From: Pseudomonadota bacterium
GTDB lineage: Bacteria > Desulfobacterota > Binatia > Binatales > Binataceae
Assembly: GCA_021323945.1 (NCBI GenBank)
Contig: JAJPKA010000008.1
Location: 32,831-96,830, forward strand
Length of the DNA: 64,000 nucleotides
Direction: 5' to 3'
Shown here: positions 1 to 9,326 of the stretch, in pieces
How positions within the stretch are numbered: the stretch's first letter is position 1
How the letters are laid out: each line of letters starts with the position of its first letter
Program-made: the position numbers and the translations under genes
The notes under the pieces: generated by a model
Seen by the model: the letters and a program-made list of their open reading frames with translations, nothing else
Databases searched by the model: none
What the model was told of the DNA's origin: nothing

Positions 1-873
1 CCCAGCGGTCATGCTTAGTACTGCAAGGGCCCACAGCACAGGGCTCCATTCGGTGGCAAGCGGATCCAGGCTGGTGAAGAAAATGCGCAGGAAGCCAGCA
101 AATGCGGCGAGCTTGACGGCAACCGCCATGAACGCGGTAATCGGGGTGGGCGCCCCCTCGTAAGCGTCCGGGGTCCACATATGGAACGGAACGGCGGCGA
201 CTTTGAAGCCGAAGCCGATTAACAACATCCCCAGCCCTAACAACAGCAGTGGATTGACCGCCGTCCTGGCCGCAATCGATGCGTGAATCGCTGTCAAGCG
301 CACACTCCCTGTCGCGCCATACAACAGCGCAATTCCATAAAGAAGAAAGCCCGTGGAGAAGGCTCCCAGAAGAAAATATTTGATCGCGGCCTCGTTTGAT
401 TTTGCATCGCGCCGGATAAAACCAGCCAACGCGTAGACTGCGATCGACATGGTTTCGAGGCCGAGGAAGATGATGATCAGATCGCCCGCCGCTGCCATCA
501 ATAGCATGCCAAGCGCGGCGAAGGCCACCAATGCATAGTATTCGGCACCAGCCAGGCCCGCATCTGCTGCATACTCCAAGGACATCGCGACGGTTAAGGC
601 GGTTGCGATGATAATGATAACTTCGAAGAAGACTGCGTAATCATCGACCGCCAATGAACCGCGGAACGCGGCAGTGTTTTGGCCCAGCTCGAACATGGTC
701 AGCAGGAACGCCGCCAGCAGCGCGACCAACACGATAAAGCCCAGAGCTGCGCTGTCCTCGTCATCAACGCGAGTGCCGGCCAACATTACTACAATTGCAC
801 CGACCGAAAGTGCGATTAGCGGCAGGATAGCTAACCAGGAGAAATCTATGGTGGTGAGATTAAGGGGCGTCAT
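1..873 (-). CDS. nuoN: NADH-quinone oxidoreductase subunit N (partial)
   Basis: Membrane subunit of respiratory complex I, an antiporter-like proton channel in the inner membrane. Reading down from an ATG at 873 gives 291 open codons that run off the window edge, so the C-terminal part is missing. The product is a series of hydrophobic helices and contains the conserved antiporter-like stretch FKVAAVPFHMWTPDAYEGAP. Its ATG overlaps the nuoM stop by four bases (ATGA, 870-873), which indicates translational coupling as the last visible gene of the nuoHJKLMN operon. Confidence 0.93.
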   Translation of the reverse strand, partial: MTPLNLTTIDFSWLAILPLIALSVGAIVVMLAGTRVDDEDSAALGFIVLVALLAAFLLTMFELGQNTAAFRGSLAVDDYAVFFEVIIIIATALTVAMSLEYAADAGLAGAEYYALVAFAALGMLLMAAAGDLIIIFLGLETMSIAVYALAGFIRRDAKSNEAAIKYFLLGAFSTGFLLYGIALLYGATGSVRLTAIHASIAARTAVNPLLLLGLGMLLIGFGFKVAAVPFHMWTPDAYEGAPTPITAFMAVAVKLAAFAGFLRIFFTSLDPLATEWSPVLWALAVLSMTAG

Positions 874-2438
874 TTCGAGCCACGAACGTCTGCAGTTACG
901 GTCGCGCCTGCTGATTCGGGTAAGAAACCCGAAGATGCCACCACCTGCTCGCGCTGAACTTCGGCCTGCGCGTCTTTTACGCGCACGAGCAGAGCATCTA
1001 TTGAGGGTTGCATGCGATTCAGCAGCGGTCGGGGATAAAGCCCCATAAAAAGCACCAGGCCAACCAACGGCAGCATCACGGCGATTTCTCGCTTATCGAG
1101 ATCTGCAATGGTAACGTTTGCTGCTTTGGTCAGCGGACCCCACATCACGCGCTCGTAGGCCCACATCATGTACAACGCCCCGAGAATAAGGCCGGTCACT
1201 GCGCCGTAGACCGCAACTTTGCGGCTGAAATAGGTACCAAGCAAAATTAAGAATTCACCCACAAAACCGTTGAGGCCTGGCAAGCCAATTGACGACAACA
1301 TCATCACCATGAAGACCGAGGCGTAGATGGGAACGCTGCTCCAGAGACCACCAAATTCAATGATTTCGCGGGTATGGCGCCGCAGATAGAGCATACCGAC
1401 CAGCAGGAACAGCGCCCCGGTGGACACTCCATGATTCAGCATTTGGTAAATCGCTCCCTCCAGTCCCTGCGTATCGAAGGCAAAAATCCCAAGGGTGACG
1501 AAGCCGAGATGGCTCACCGATGAATAGGCTATCAGCCTTTTCAAGTCCGGCTGTACCATCGCTACCAGCGCTCCGTAAATGATGCCGATCACCCCGAGCG
1601 CCATGAAGACCGGAATGGCCTCGACCGCCACCGCGGGAAACAGCGGAATCGCGAAGCGGATAAATCCATACGCTCCTGCTTTGAGCATCACGCCGGCCAA
1701 AAGCACTGAGCCGGCTGTCGGAGCCTCCGTATGCGCGTCTGGCAACCAGGTGTGCAGTGGCCAAAGTGGCACTTTGATGGCAAATGCGATTGCAAATCCG
1801 GCGAATAGCCATCGCGCCTCTGTTGCTGAGAGCCGGATTTTGTAGAGCTCCGGCAGATCAAAGGTGACGTAACCGAGTGAGCCGCGCGCGGCACGGGCCA
1901 CATAGATGATCGCAATCAGCATCAGCAGCGAGCCCAACATTGTGAACAGGACGAATTTGAAGGTTGCGTAGATCTTACGCCCGTGTCCCCAAATGCCGAT
2001 GAGGAAGTACATCGGCACCAGCATCGCTTCCCAGAAGACATAGAACAGAAACAGGTCAAGCGCGAGAAAGGTCCCGAGCAGTGCGCTTTCCAACAGCAGC
2101 ATCAGGAAACAGAATTCGCGCGGGCGACTCTCTATGTCGCCACCACCCGAGTAGAGTAGCGAGAGACTGATAAGAATCGTGGTAAGCAGGATCAGAAACA
2201 GACTGATCCCGTCGATTCCCAGGTGATAGGAGATGCCGAATTGGGGAATCCACGGGAAGTGCTCAACGAATTGATAGCCACTCGCATGCGGATCGAAAAC
2301 GGCCAACAGGTACAAACTCCAACCGAGCGGAATCAATGAGAAAATGAACGCGGAAATCCAGACGCTGCGCTCTTCGCTTTGCAGCAGGACCGCCGCGGCG
2401 CCGAGCAATGGCACGAAGATCAATAACGTGAGCGGCAT
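870..2438 (-). CDS. nuoM: NADH-quinone oxidoreductase subunit M
   Basis: Antiporter-like membrane subunit of complex I involved in proton translocation. The 522-residue length is usual for NuoM, and about 14 hydrophobic segments can be seen. The family hallmark PLWPLHTWLPDAHTEAPTAG lies near residue 225, and a lysine-containing stretch typical of the family (VQPDLKRLIAYSSVSHLG) follows near residue 295. It sits between nuoL, 22 bases upstream, and nuoN, which overlaps its stop codon. All operon genes share the minus strand. Confidence 0.97.
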   Translation of the reverse strand: MPLTLLIFVPLLGAAAVLLQSEERSVWISAFIFSLIPLGWSLYLLAVFDPHASGYQFVEHFPWIPQFGISYHLGIDGISLFLILLTTILISLSLLYSGGGDIESRPREFCFLMLLLESALLGTFLALDLFLFYVFWEAMLVPMYFLIGIWGHGRKIYATFKFVLFTMLGSLLMLIAIIYVARAARGSLGYVTFDLPELYKIRLSATEARWLFAGFAIAFAIKVPLWPLHTWLPDAHTEAPTAGSVLLAGVMLKAGAYGFIRFAIPLFPAVAVEAIPVFMALGVIGIIYGALVAMVQPDLKRLIAYSSVSHLGFVTLGIFAFDTQGLEGAIYQMLNHGVSTGALFLLVGMLYLRRHTREIIEFGGLWSSVPIYASVFMVMMLSSIGLPGLNGFVGEFLILLGTYFSRKVAVYGAVTGLILGALYMMWAYERVMWGPLTKAANVTIADLDKREIAVMLPLVGLVLFMGLYPRPLLNRMQPSIDALLVRVKDAQAEVQREQVVASSGFLPESAGATVTADVRGSK

Positions 2439-2460
2439 AAGATCCGATTCGAGGACTTAC

Positions 2461-4404
2461 TTAGTGGCGATGGACCAGGTACACGTAGTAACCCGCTATC
2501 GCCAGCACGCCGGCCAAATATGCCAACGCGTAATGTTGGACGTTGCCAGTAGCAATCCGGCGCAAGCCTTCTCCGCTGGCCTCGACTCCTAATCCCGTGC
2601 CGTCGACCGCGCCATCGATGATTGCTGAATCGACACCACGGAAAAGGACGACCTGCGACAGCCAAAATAAGGGGCGGCTCACCAGCGTGTTATAGATCTC
2701 GTCGATATAGTATTTGCGCAACAGCATGCGATATAGCGGCGACAGGTTGCGCGCCAATCGTGCCGGTAACCCCGGCGTCATCACATAGAAGCTCCAGGCC
2801 AGCGCAATGCCGCTGACGGCCAATCCAAACGCAATCGCGCTTAGAACCGCAGGCGACAAGCTACCGCGGGCGAGCGTTGCAGCCGGCGTGAGTTTCAGGG
2901 TAGGGCAGATCGGCATCAGGAAGCGGCCAAAGGCGTCGCCCCACAAAATCCCATCCGGCAGTCCGATCCAACCGCCAATGAGACAACACAGCGCCAGAAT
3001 AACTAGCGGTACGGTCATAACCGCAGGAGATTCATGAACATGGCCTCTCTTTGAGGCGTCGATTCGTGAGGCACCATGGAACGTCAGAAAAAGCAGTCGG
3101 AACATGTAGAAGGCCGTTAGCCCCGCGGTGACGACGCCAACTGCCCATAGCCAGATGTGGCCACTCGCGTAGGTGCTAGCGAGGATCGCGTCCTTTGAGA
3201 AAAATCCGGCGAAGGGTGGGATGCCACTAATCGCGAGTCCGGCGACCAGCATTGTGACCCAGGTAACTGGCATAGTCCGCTTTAGCCCACCCATATGGTT
3301 CATATCCTGTTCACCATCCAGAGCGTGGATGACCGAACCGGCACCTAAAAAGAGCAGGCTCTTAAAGAAAGCGTGTGTCATCAAGTGAAAAATGCCGCTC
3401 GCGAAAGCTCCTACGCCCACTCCCAACATCATGTAACCTATTTGGCTGATCGTCGAATAGGCGAGCACGCGTTTGATATCGGGTTGAACAATCGCAATAG
3501 TTGCCGAAAATATCGCGGTCACAGCACCGACCGTCGCGACAATTGTCATCGCCTGGGACGAAAGTGCGTAAAGAAAGTTAAGTCGTGCAACCATATAAAC
3601 GCCGGCCGTCACCATCGTAGCGGCATGGATCAGCGCGCTGACAGGCGTCGGGCCGACCATAGCATCCGGCAACCATACATACAGCGGGATCTGCGCTGAT
3701 TTCCCTGTGGCCCCCAGGAAGAGTAGCGATCCGGCGAGCGTTGCCACGGGTGCCAGTGTCTCCCGGTGCTTTGCCATCTCGGTAAAAGTCAGCGTCCAAA
3801 TGCCGCTACTGGCCAGGGCTGAGATGAGCGTCAAAATTCCGAGAACAAATCCGGCGTCACCCACACGATTGACAATAAAAGCCTTGCGCCCGTTATAGGC
3901 AAACTCGGCATTGTCATACCAAAAGGCGATCAGCAGGTATGAGCAAAGCCCGACGCCCTCCCATCCCACGAACATCAACAAAAGGTTATTGGCCAGCACC
4001 AGGATCAGCATCGCGAAGGCAAAAAGGTTCATGTAGGCAAAGAAGCGAGCGTAGTCCTCGTCTTCGCCCATATAGCCATCCGAGTAAAGGTGGATTAACG
4101 CCCCTACGCCAGTCACTACCAGCACCATGACCCCGCTGAGGGCGTCAAATCGGAATGCTATGTCGAAATGAAAGCGACCTGCCTCGATCCAGGGCCACAA
4201 ATCAAAGCCCAACGCGGCACCGCGCGGCATGCCAAGCAGGGTTGCGAATGCCGCCAGGGCGGCGGCGAAGGCCAGGAAGATCGCGGCGGGTGCGATGAAA
4301 TTAACTACTCTGCGGCCGCAGCGCTGACCAAAGAAAATATTGAAGATTACCCCGAGCAGGGGGAACAACAGGATTAAACCCAAAGCCGGAAAGTCGTGTG
4401 TCAT
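2461..4404 (-). CDS. nuoL: NADH-quinone oxidoreductase subunit L
   Basis: Largest antiporter-like subunit of complex I. At 647 residues it matches the NuoL family, including the long C-terminal extension that forms the lateral helix. Visible signatures are the LMFVGWEGVGLCSYLLIAFW region near residue 145 and QIPLYVWLPDAMVGPTPVSA near residue 235. A further conserved run, VQPDIKRVLAYSTISQIGYM, follows near 305. It lies 47 bases downstream of nuoK and just before nuoM, in the usual K-L-M-N order. Confidence 0.97.
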   Translation of the reverse strand: MTHDFPALGLILLFPLLGVIFNIFFGQRCGRRVVNFIAPAAIFLAFAAALAAFATLLGMPRGAALGFDLWPWIEAGRFHFDIAFRFDALSGVMVLVVTGVGALIHLYSDGYMGEDEDYARFFAYMNLFAFAMLILVLANNLLLMFVGWEGVGLCSYLLIAFWYDNAEFAYNGRKAFIVNRVGDAGFVLGILTLISALASSGIWTLTFTEMAKHRETLAPVATLAGSLLFLGATGKSAQIPLYVWLPDAMVGPTPVSALIHAATMVTAGVYMVARLNFLYALSSQAMTIVATVGAVTAIFSATIAIVQPDIKRVLAYSTISQIGYMMLGVGVGAFASGIFHLMTHAFFKSLLFLGAGSVIHALDGEQDMNHMGGLKRTMPVTWVTMLVAGLAISGIPPFAGFFSKDAILASTYASGHIWLWAVGVVTAGLTAFYMFRLLFLTFHGASRIDASKRGHVHESPAVMTVPLVILALCCLIGGWIGLPDGILWGDAFGRFLMPICPTLKLTPAATLARGSLSPAVLSAIAFGLAVSGIALAWSFYVMTPGLPARLARNLSPLYRMLLRKYYIDEIYNTLVSRPLFWLSQVVLFRGVDSAIIDGAVDGTGLGVEASGEGLRRIATGNVQHYALAYLAGVLAIAGYYVYLVHRH

Positions 4405-4451
4405 ACCTGCATGTTGGTCAAGCTGCTTGCCACTGCCTGGTGCGAAAAGCG

Positions 4452-4754
4452 CTACCAGCGCAGCAAATTCAGTTCATCGGCGTTTACGGTCGCTCGATTG
4501 CGAAAAACCGCGATAACAATGCCCAAGCCCACTGCAGCCTCTGCCGCAGCGACCGTAATCACGAAAAACACGATCACTTGTCCATCAATAGACCCGACTT
4601 GCCGGCCGAGCGCAATGAACGCGAGATTAACGGCGTTTAGCATCAGTTCGATCGACATCAACATTACGATGACATTGCGGCGAATCAGGACTCCGAGCAC
4701 GCCAATCGCGAACAGTAAAGCACTTAGTACCAGGAAGTAGCTTATGGGAGTCAT
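4452..4754 (-). CDS. nuoK: NADH-quinone oxidoreductase subunit K
   Basis: Small three-helix membrane subunit of complex I, related to MrpC. The 100-residue length is standard. The two membrane-buried glutamates needed for proton transfer are present in [16 protein letters not shown] (around residue 36) and [14 protein letters not shown] (around residue 72). It starts 11 bases after the nuoJ stop and is followed by nuoL, which supports one transcript for the whole membrane arm. Confidence 0.97.
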   Translation of the reverse strand: MTPISYFLVLSALLFAIGVLGVLIRRNVIVMLMSIELMLNAVNLAFIALGRQVGSIDGQVIVFFVITVAAAEAAVGLGIVIAVFRNRATVNADELNLLRW

Positions 4755-4765
4755 TGCCGTAACGG

Positions 4766-5383
4766 TTAAGCGCTGCCTGCACGTGGTGTTGTCGTTTGCT
4801 GCTCAGCCGACACTGACATTGACCTCGACATTTGTCTTGGCGACTCGGCCGTTGCCAAGTCAGAGCCGGCTGCTGCGGACAGCCCAGCCGAGAGCGGTGG
4901 ACGACGGGCCAGACCGATTGCGCCAACCACGGCAGCCAGGAGAAGCAAAGAGGTTATTTCGAACGCGACGAGGTAGTCCGAAAACAGGTGCCGACCCAAA
5001 GTCGTGATGGTGCCCTGGGTGAGAGCGCTAGCTCCCGGAGTGGAAATCCTCGATGTGTGCAGGAACAAGGTGGCGAATTCCGCGGCCAGAGCAGCCGCGC
5101 CGATTGCACCAAATAATTTCAAGCCCAGATATCCGCTGAACCCTTCAGCTTGGAGATTCAAGAGCCAGATCACGAACAGAAACAGCACCATTATGGCGCC
5201 AACATAAATAATAATCTGGAGGAACCCTACCGTTACCGCCCCGAGCCCAACGAACATCACACCTATGTCAAGCAGATTCACAGCCAGTGCCAATAGGCAA
5301 TGAACCGGATTGCGCTGAGCGATGACGCCCAATGCGGAGAGCGCGGCGAGCACGGCTAGGAAAAAGAAGAGACCCAGCGACAT
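4766..5383 (-). CDS. nuoJ: NADH-quinone oxidoreductase subunit J
   Basis: Membrane subunit of complex I. The open frame extends upstream to 5662, but the family alignment begins at the ATG at 5383 ([19 protein letters not shown]), giving 205 residues, the normal NuoJ size. That ATG shares a base with the nuoH stop (TAATG, 5381-5385), so the two genes are probably translationally coupled. Conserved features include [20 protein letters not shown] and the [15 protein letters not shown] segment. In the usual gene order nuoI would separate nuoH and nuoJ, but here there is no room for it. Confidence 0.95.
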   Translation of the reverse strand: MSLGLFFFLAVLAALSALGVIAQRNPVHCLLALAVNLLDIGVMFVGLGAVTVGFLQIIIYVGAIMVLFLFVIWLLNLQAEGFSGYLGLKLFGAIGAAALAAEFATLFLHTSRISTPGASALTQGTITTLGRHLFSDYLVAFEITSLLLLAAVVGAIGLARRPPLSAGLSAAAGSDLATAESPRQMSRSMSVSAEQQTTTPRAGSA

Positions 5384-6504
5384 TAGTAGTGGGCTCCTGC
5401 AATAACTACAACAAAAGCGGTTAGGATCAAATTCAGCACGCCTACCGGTAGCAAACCCTTCCAACCGAACTGCATCAACTGATCGTAGCGAAAACGTGGC
5501 AAGGTCCATCGGACCAGTATCTGGAAGCAACAAAAGAATACAGTCTTTAGCCAGAAGGCCACGATCTGCAAAATTGCAACAACGTAGTTTGGCAGAGGGA
5601 GGAAAACGCCATGCGGGCCGGGAAAATGGAAGCCGTCGGCGTAAAGCCATGGTACCTGCCATCCGCCAAAAAAGAACAATGTAACCAGCACCGCCACCAG
5701 CACCACCTCAGCAAAGTCGGTTATCATGAAAACCGCTTGCTTTCCCCCGGAATATTCAGTGAAGTAGCCAGCTACTAACTCCGATTCAGCCTCTGGTACA
5801 TCAAACGGCACACGCTTCGATTCGGCCATCCCTGCCGTCAGCAGCAGCAGAAAAGAGACGGGCTGAACAAGAATTCCCCATCGCGGCAACCATCCAAACC
5901 AAACTCCGCCTTGGAGGCGGCAGATCTCTTGCAAATCCAGGGTGCCATAGGTCACGACGACCGCCAGGAAAGCGAGACCAAGCGCCAGCTCGTAGGAAAT
6001 CATTTGCGCACTGGCGCGAATACCACCGAGCAAAGACCAGCGGTTGTTCGAAGCCCAACCCCCCAGCGCGAGTCCGTAGACACCGATCCCGATGACCGCG
6101 AGCAGATAAAGAGCGGCCACGTCAACGTGTGCGGCTTGAAGGTTAACGTTGCGCTGCGCCACCCTCAGGGTGTCGCCTACCGGGACGACGGCAAAGGCAA
6201 TTAAAATCGGGAACAGCGCTAGAAAAGGAGCCAGGCCATGCAGGAAATGATCTGCGCCGTCCGGAACGAAATCCTCCTTGGTAAACAGTTTCAACGGATC
6301 CGCCAGCAGCGTGTTGACTAGGCCCAGATTCGGCAGCCCGAGGCGGCGGCCCCAACCGAATACCGCGGCCCGATTGGCGCCTATCCGGTCCTGAATCAAG
6401 GCCGCTCCCTTGCGTTCAAACCACAGCAACACGCCCGACAAGCCAAGAACCAGCAGGACAATCACAATCGCCTTGATCGCACCAATGACCAATTCAATTA
6501 ACAT
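5383..6504 (-). CDS. nuoH: NADH-quinone oxidoreductase subunit H
   Basis: Complex I subunit at the junction between the peripheral and membrane arms, forming part of the quinone pocket. It has 373 residues and about eight hydrophobic helices. Recognisable motifs are QDRIGANRAA near residue 38, a RASAQMISYELALGL loop near 185, and PFDVPEAESELVAGYFTEYS near 232. It is the first gene of the minus-strand nuoHJKLMN group. The region upstream (6505-6773) is a divergent intergenic space shared with rsmD, so the operon promoter should lie there. Confidence 0.97.
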   Translation of the reverse strand: MLIELVIGAIKAIVIVLLVLGLSGVLLWFERKGAALIQDRIGANRAAVFGWGRRLGLPNLGLVNTLLADPLKLFTKEDFVPDGADHFLHGLAPFLALFPILIAFAVVPVGDTLRVAQRNVNLQAAHVDVAALYLLAVIGIGVYGLALGGWASNNRWSLLGGIRASAQMISYELALGLAFLAVVVTYGTLDLQEICRLQGGVWFGWLPRWGILVQPVSFLLLLTAGMAESKRVPFDVPEAESELVAGYFTEYSGGKQAVFMITDFAEVVLVAVLVTLFFFGGWQVPWLYADGFHFPGPHGVFLPLPNYVVAILQIVAFWLKTVFFCCFQILVRWTLPRFRYDQLMQFGWKGLLPVGVLNLILTAFVVVIAGAHY

Positions 6505-6809
6505 GACACTGTTGGGCGGAGCCCTCCTCGCCCGCGCACACTCTTCGCCTCATGCTCCAAAACCATCACTTCCGGGCTGCACCTCCCCCTGGTCAGGGGG
6601 AGGCCAGGTGGGGGTTGACAAACTCACATTACAGCTAACCCAAATTCGCCACGCACGCTAGACCCGAAACCCTGGTTTGGAAAAAGAGTACTCGCTGAGT
6701 ATGGTCAAAGTGGGAAACGAGCTGTTCAAAATGGTTTTATAGAGCTGGTGATCATAACGGAAATCTTTGCCGGTTGGGGGTCGCAGGAGGTGGATTCCCT
6801 TTGGCTGCG
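6505..6809. other. Divergent intergenic region nuoH / rsmD
   Basis: About 300 bases between the minus-strand nuo operon and plus-strand rsmD. It should hold both promoters. A TTGACA hexamer at 6615-6620 (plus) has no convincing -10 element at normal spacing, so no promoter is called. An AGGAGG at 6785-6790 is the ribosome-binding site for rsmD. Confidence 0.4.
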
Positions 6810-7376
6810 ATGCGGTTAATCGGCGGCGAACATCGGGGGCGCAAGCTCATCGCCCCGCGCGGTGTGCGCACCAGACCGCTAACCGCAAGAGTCCGCGAAT
6901 CAATTTTTTCGCGCCTGACCTCGCGCGACATCATAACCGACGCAAGCGTGCTGGACCTATTCGCCGGCAGTGGCGCTTTCGGATTGGAAGCCTTGTCTCG
7001 CGGCGCCCGTCGGGTGGTTTTTGTCGATCGTGCACGAATGTCCGCAAACGCGATACGACAGAATTTGCGCCAACTCAACCTTTTAGACCGGGCCCTCATC
7101 ATCAACGCCGATTATCGCGCAGCTTTAAAGGAACTGAGTGCCGGGGCTCAGTGTTTCAGGCTGATATCTGTAGATCCACCATTTAATGCAGATTCGACCG
7201 CTGAAATCCTTGCGCTGATTGCCACTCTCGGTCTATTAGCCCCAGATGGATTAGTGGTTACACGGCAGTTTCATCGGACCCCTGAACCGGCGGTGACGGG
7301 ACTTGAGCGCATCAGCCTGGCAAGAATCGGCGATCATCGGGTCGCTCTGTACCGGAATCTCCGGCGCGATGACTGA
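6810..7376 (+). CDS. rsmD: 16S rRNA (guanine966-N2)-methyltransferase RsmD
   Basis: SAM-dependent methyltransferase that modifies G966 of 16S rRNA. The product begins MRLIGGEHRGRKL, typical of the family, and carries the SAM-binding motif LDLFAGSGAFGLEALSRGA and the catalytic DPPF motif. The ATG at 6810 matches the family N-terminus. A TTG at 6801 lies 10 bases after an AGGAGG and may be the true start, adding three residues. An upstream in-frame start at 6774 is less likely. It is followed by coaD on the same strand, a common bacterial pairing. Confidence 0.95.
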   Translation: MRLIGGEHRGRKLIAPRGVRTRPLTARVRESIFSRLTSRDIITDASVLDLFAGSGAFGLEALSRGARRVVFVDRARMSANAIRQNLRQLNLLDRALIINADYRAALKELSAGAQCFRLISVDPPFNADSTAEILALIATLGLLAPDGLVVTRQFHRTPEPAVTGLERISLARIGDHRVALYRNLRRDD

Positions 7377-7447
7377 CGACCAGGCCCGCCAAATCGCCAG
7401 CGCCTGGGGGCCGTTAGATCTGCCGCATCCGCATAGTGGAAGATTCG

Positions 7448-7954
7448 ATGGTAAACAAGAATAAAGCTCTCACAGCAATTTATCCGGGTAGTTTCGATCC
7501 CATTCATTTCGGCCATATCGACATTATTCGACGCAGTGTGGTTATTTTTGACGAGGTGATCGTCGCGGTCGCCTATAACCCACACAAGGACTCGGCCCTA
7601 TTTACGCCCGACGAACGGGTTGAAATGATCCGCGAAAGCATCCGTGATCTCGAACCCCGTGCCCGAGTCGACAAGTTCAGCGGCCTGTCAGTGGACTACG
7701 CGGAAAGGATTGGCGCTAGCGTAATCATCCGCAGCCTGCGTGCGGTTACGGATTTCGATTATGAACTCCAGATGGCACATATGAACCGTCAGATGAAGCC
7801 TAATATCGAGACGGTTTTTCTATTTGCCAACCCGAAGCTGTTTTTCTCGGCTTCACGTCTAATCAAGGAGGTTGCGGGTTACGGTAAACGCCTGCCCGAA
7901 CTCGTTCCGGACGGGGTAATGAATCGGCTACGAGTGAAACTCCAAGTGGATTAG
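7448..7954 (+). CDS. coaD: Pantetheine-phosphate adenylyltransferase
   Basis: Catalyses transfer of AMP from ATP to 4'-phosphopantetheine, the penultimate step of coenzyme A synthesis, in the cytoplasm. Visible features are the nucleotidyltransferase signature YPGSFDPIHFGHIDIIRRS with the HxGH motif at the N-terminus, and the FFSASRLIKEVAGYG stretch near the C-terminus. The ATG at 7448 gives 168 residues and has a GGAAG element just upstream. An alternative GTG at 7436 would add four residues. It is probably cotranscribed with rsmD. Confidence 0.96.
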   Translation: MVNKNKALTAIYPGSFDPIHFGHIDIIRRSVVIFDEVIVAVAYNPHKDSALFTPDERVEMIRESIRDLEPRARVDKFSGLSVDYAERIGASVIIRSLRAVTDFDYELQMAHMNRQMKPNIETVFLFANPKLFFSASRLIKEVAGYGKRLPELVPDGVMNRLRVKLQVD

Positions 7955-7957
7955 CCT

Positions 7958-7980
7958 GAAAAACCGACAGCGATGTCGGT
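7958..7980 (-). terminator. Intrinsic terminator of the Asp-box gene
   Basis: A perfect 7-bp stem (ACCGACA / TGTCGGT) closes a GCGA tetraloop at 7963-7980. Read on the minus strand it is followed by TTTTT, so it fits the end of the gene at 8003-9031. It lies just after the coaD stop and may also act as a weak hairpin on the plus strand, where there is no T-run. Confidence 0.7.
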
Positions 7981-8002
7981 CCACGGCATCGTCGCCACTA
8001 GG

Positions 8003-9031
8003 CTAAGGGTCCGGTAGCGCAACAAAGTCATAGGTGGGAGGAAGCTTGTCGCCAATTCTGCTTAGAGTCCGCTCATCACCTTCGATTCGGATGAGACCCC
8101 CATCACTTAGGGCACCCAGCACGGCCCCTGCAAGATCCTCGCGCATGCGCATAACCATGCCGCGAGTCGTATGCGAGAAGGAGCCGTCGGCCAGCAAGGT
8201 TCGGAAACTTTCGCCACTATCGCAACTGCAGAACACACGGGCGTCGGCTCCGGCCGCACCTACCGCCCAGGTAGGTGGTGGCCCAGCCGCTGCCGCGGTG
8301 TAGACTGCTCCCTGTTGACCGCGGCCGACCATGAGCGGGATCGCATATGTGCGGCTCAATCCCTTGGCCAGTCTCCATGACATTCCTCCGTCGCCAGTGA
8401 CGTACAGGCCCCGGCCGGTTGTTGCATATATTCGCTGCGAGTCGTTCGGATCGACCAACAGACAATGAACATCGGAAGGGATGCTGTGGTTGGCTGGCTC
8501 AAAGCTCGCGCCACGATCCCGTGAGCGGTACACGCCGCCCTCCTCGACCCCAACATAGATGGTGTCAGGTTGAACCGGATCGAACGCGATCGTTCGGATA
8601 TGGGGAATATGTGGAGATTGGGCAAACCCCCATCGCTCTCGTCCCGGCATTTTCAGGAACGATGTGCACTCATAGAAGCTGTGGCCACCGTCATCGCTTC
8701 TGAAGAGTCGGGCATGGGAGGTGCCGACAAAAAGCTGACCAGGAACGTCCGGAGCAGCGGCGACCGCCCAAACTTCCTCATCACGAGCGTTCCTTGGGGT
8801 AATATCATGCCAGCTCCGACCCCCGTCGCTGGACCGTGCCAGTGACGACTTTCCGCGCGCGCTGCCCGCTTGCAGGTTATTAATAGACCCCGCGTAGATG
8901 ACCTCAGGCTGAGTGCAGTCCTGAGCCATGCACCAGACCGAAGCTGGGTCGGCCAGCGCCAGCAAGGGTGTCCCGCCCCGTGTGAGATCGAGTAAGACAA
9001 TGCCTTTGGCCGTTCCCACGCAAAGTCGCAT
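8003..9031 (-). CDS. Asp-box (BNR) repeat beta-propeller protein
   Basis: Predicted beta-propeller with sialidase/YCF48-like Asp-box repeats; substrate unknown. Five variants of the S-x-D-x-G-x-[ST]-[WF] box can be seen: SSDGGRSWHD, SDDGGHSFYE, SRDRGASFEP, TGDGGMSWRL and CDSGESFRTL. The repeats are regularly spaced over 342 residues. No signal peptide is obvious, so it may be cytoplasmic, unlike secreted sialidases. No catalytic sialidase arginine triad was identified. It is monocistronic, with a terminator at 7958-7980. Confidence 0.8.
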   Translation of the reverse strand: MRLCVGTAKGIVLLDLTRGGTPLLALADPASVWCMAQDCTQPEVIYAGSINNLQAGSARGKSSLARSSDGGRSWHDITPRNARDEEVWAVAAAPDVPGQLFVGTSHARLFRSDDGGHSFYECTSFLKMPGRERWGFAQSPHIPHIRTIAFDPVQPDTIYVGVEEGGVYRSRDRGASFEPANHSIPSDVHCLLVDPNDSQRIYATTGRGLYVTGDGGMSWRLAKGLSRTYAIPLMVGRGQQGAVYTAAAAGPPPTWAVGAAGADARVFCSCDSGESFRTLLADGSFSHTTRGMVMRMREDLAGAVLGALSDGGLIRIEGDERTLSRIGDKLPPTYDFVALPDP

Positions 9032-9232
9032 GGTGTTCCCCCCGCGTCGCCTGTCAGCTCAGATCCAAATCGATTCCACTCTTTGTGATACTAACTCGCC
9101 GAAAGCAGTGCCGCCACACGGCGGCTGCGGCAGAGGCGGCTGGGGCAGCCAATTAGACGGATCAGAATGGTCAGAAACTTAAAATATTGTTGATGCGAAG
9201 AGGAGTTCGACGAATGGCCGTCTCTACGCGAG

Positions 9233-9313
9233 CTAAAGGATTGCCCGGATCACGAGCGCTAAAATCTGCGCGATTAGCTGTTCGACGACAACTCGCAGAA
9301 TCAAGCTCAGCAT
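9233..9313 (-). CDS. Possible 26-residue hydrophobic peptide
   Basis: Reading down from the ATG at 9313 gives a 26-residue peptide beginning MLSLILRVVVEQL and ending in ALVIRAIL, with a TAG stop at 9233-9235. It is almost entirely aliphatic, with spaced R, E and Q residues, as expected for an amphipathic or membrane helix. An AAGGAGGG sequence lies at 9319-9326, five bases before the ATG, which is an excellent ribosome-binding site. Size and character recall small membrane peptides such as TisB-type toxins, but no sequence relationship is claimed. It could also be a chance reading frame. Confidence 0.35.
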   Translation of the reverse strand: MLSLILRVVVEQLIAQILALVIRAIL

Positions 9314-9318
9314 GCTCT

Positions 9319-9326
9319 CCCTCCTT
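9319..9326 (-). promoter_or_regulatory. Strong Shine-Dalgarno before the short peptide frame
   Basis: AAGGAGGG on the minus strand, five bases before the ATG at 9313. It is the main reason for treating the 26-codon frame as potentially translated. Confidence 0.45.

Noticed and set aside
6615..6643. TTGACA as a promoter for rsmD
   Set aside because: No -10 hexamer at 16-18 bases; a single hexamer is weak evidence.
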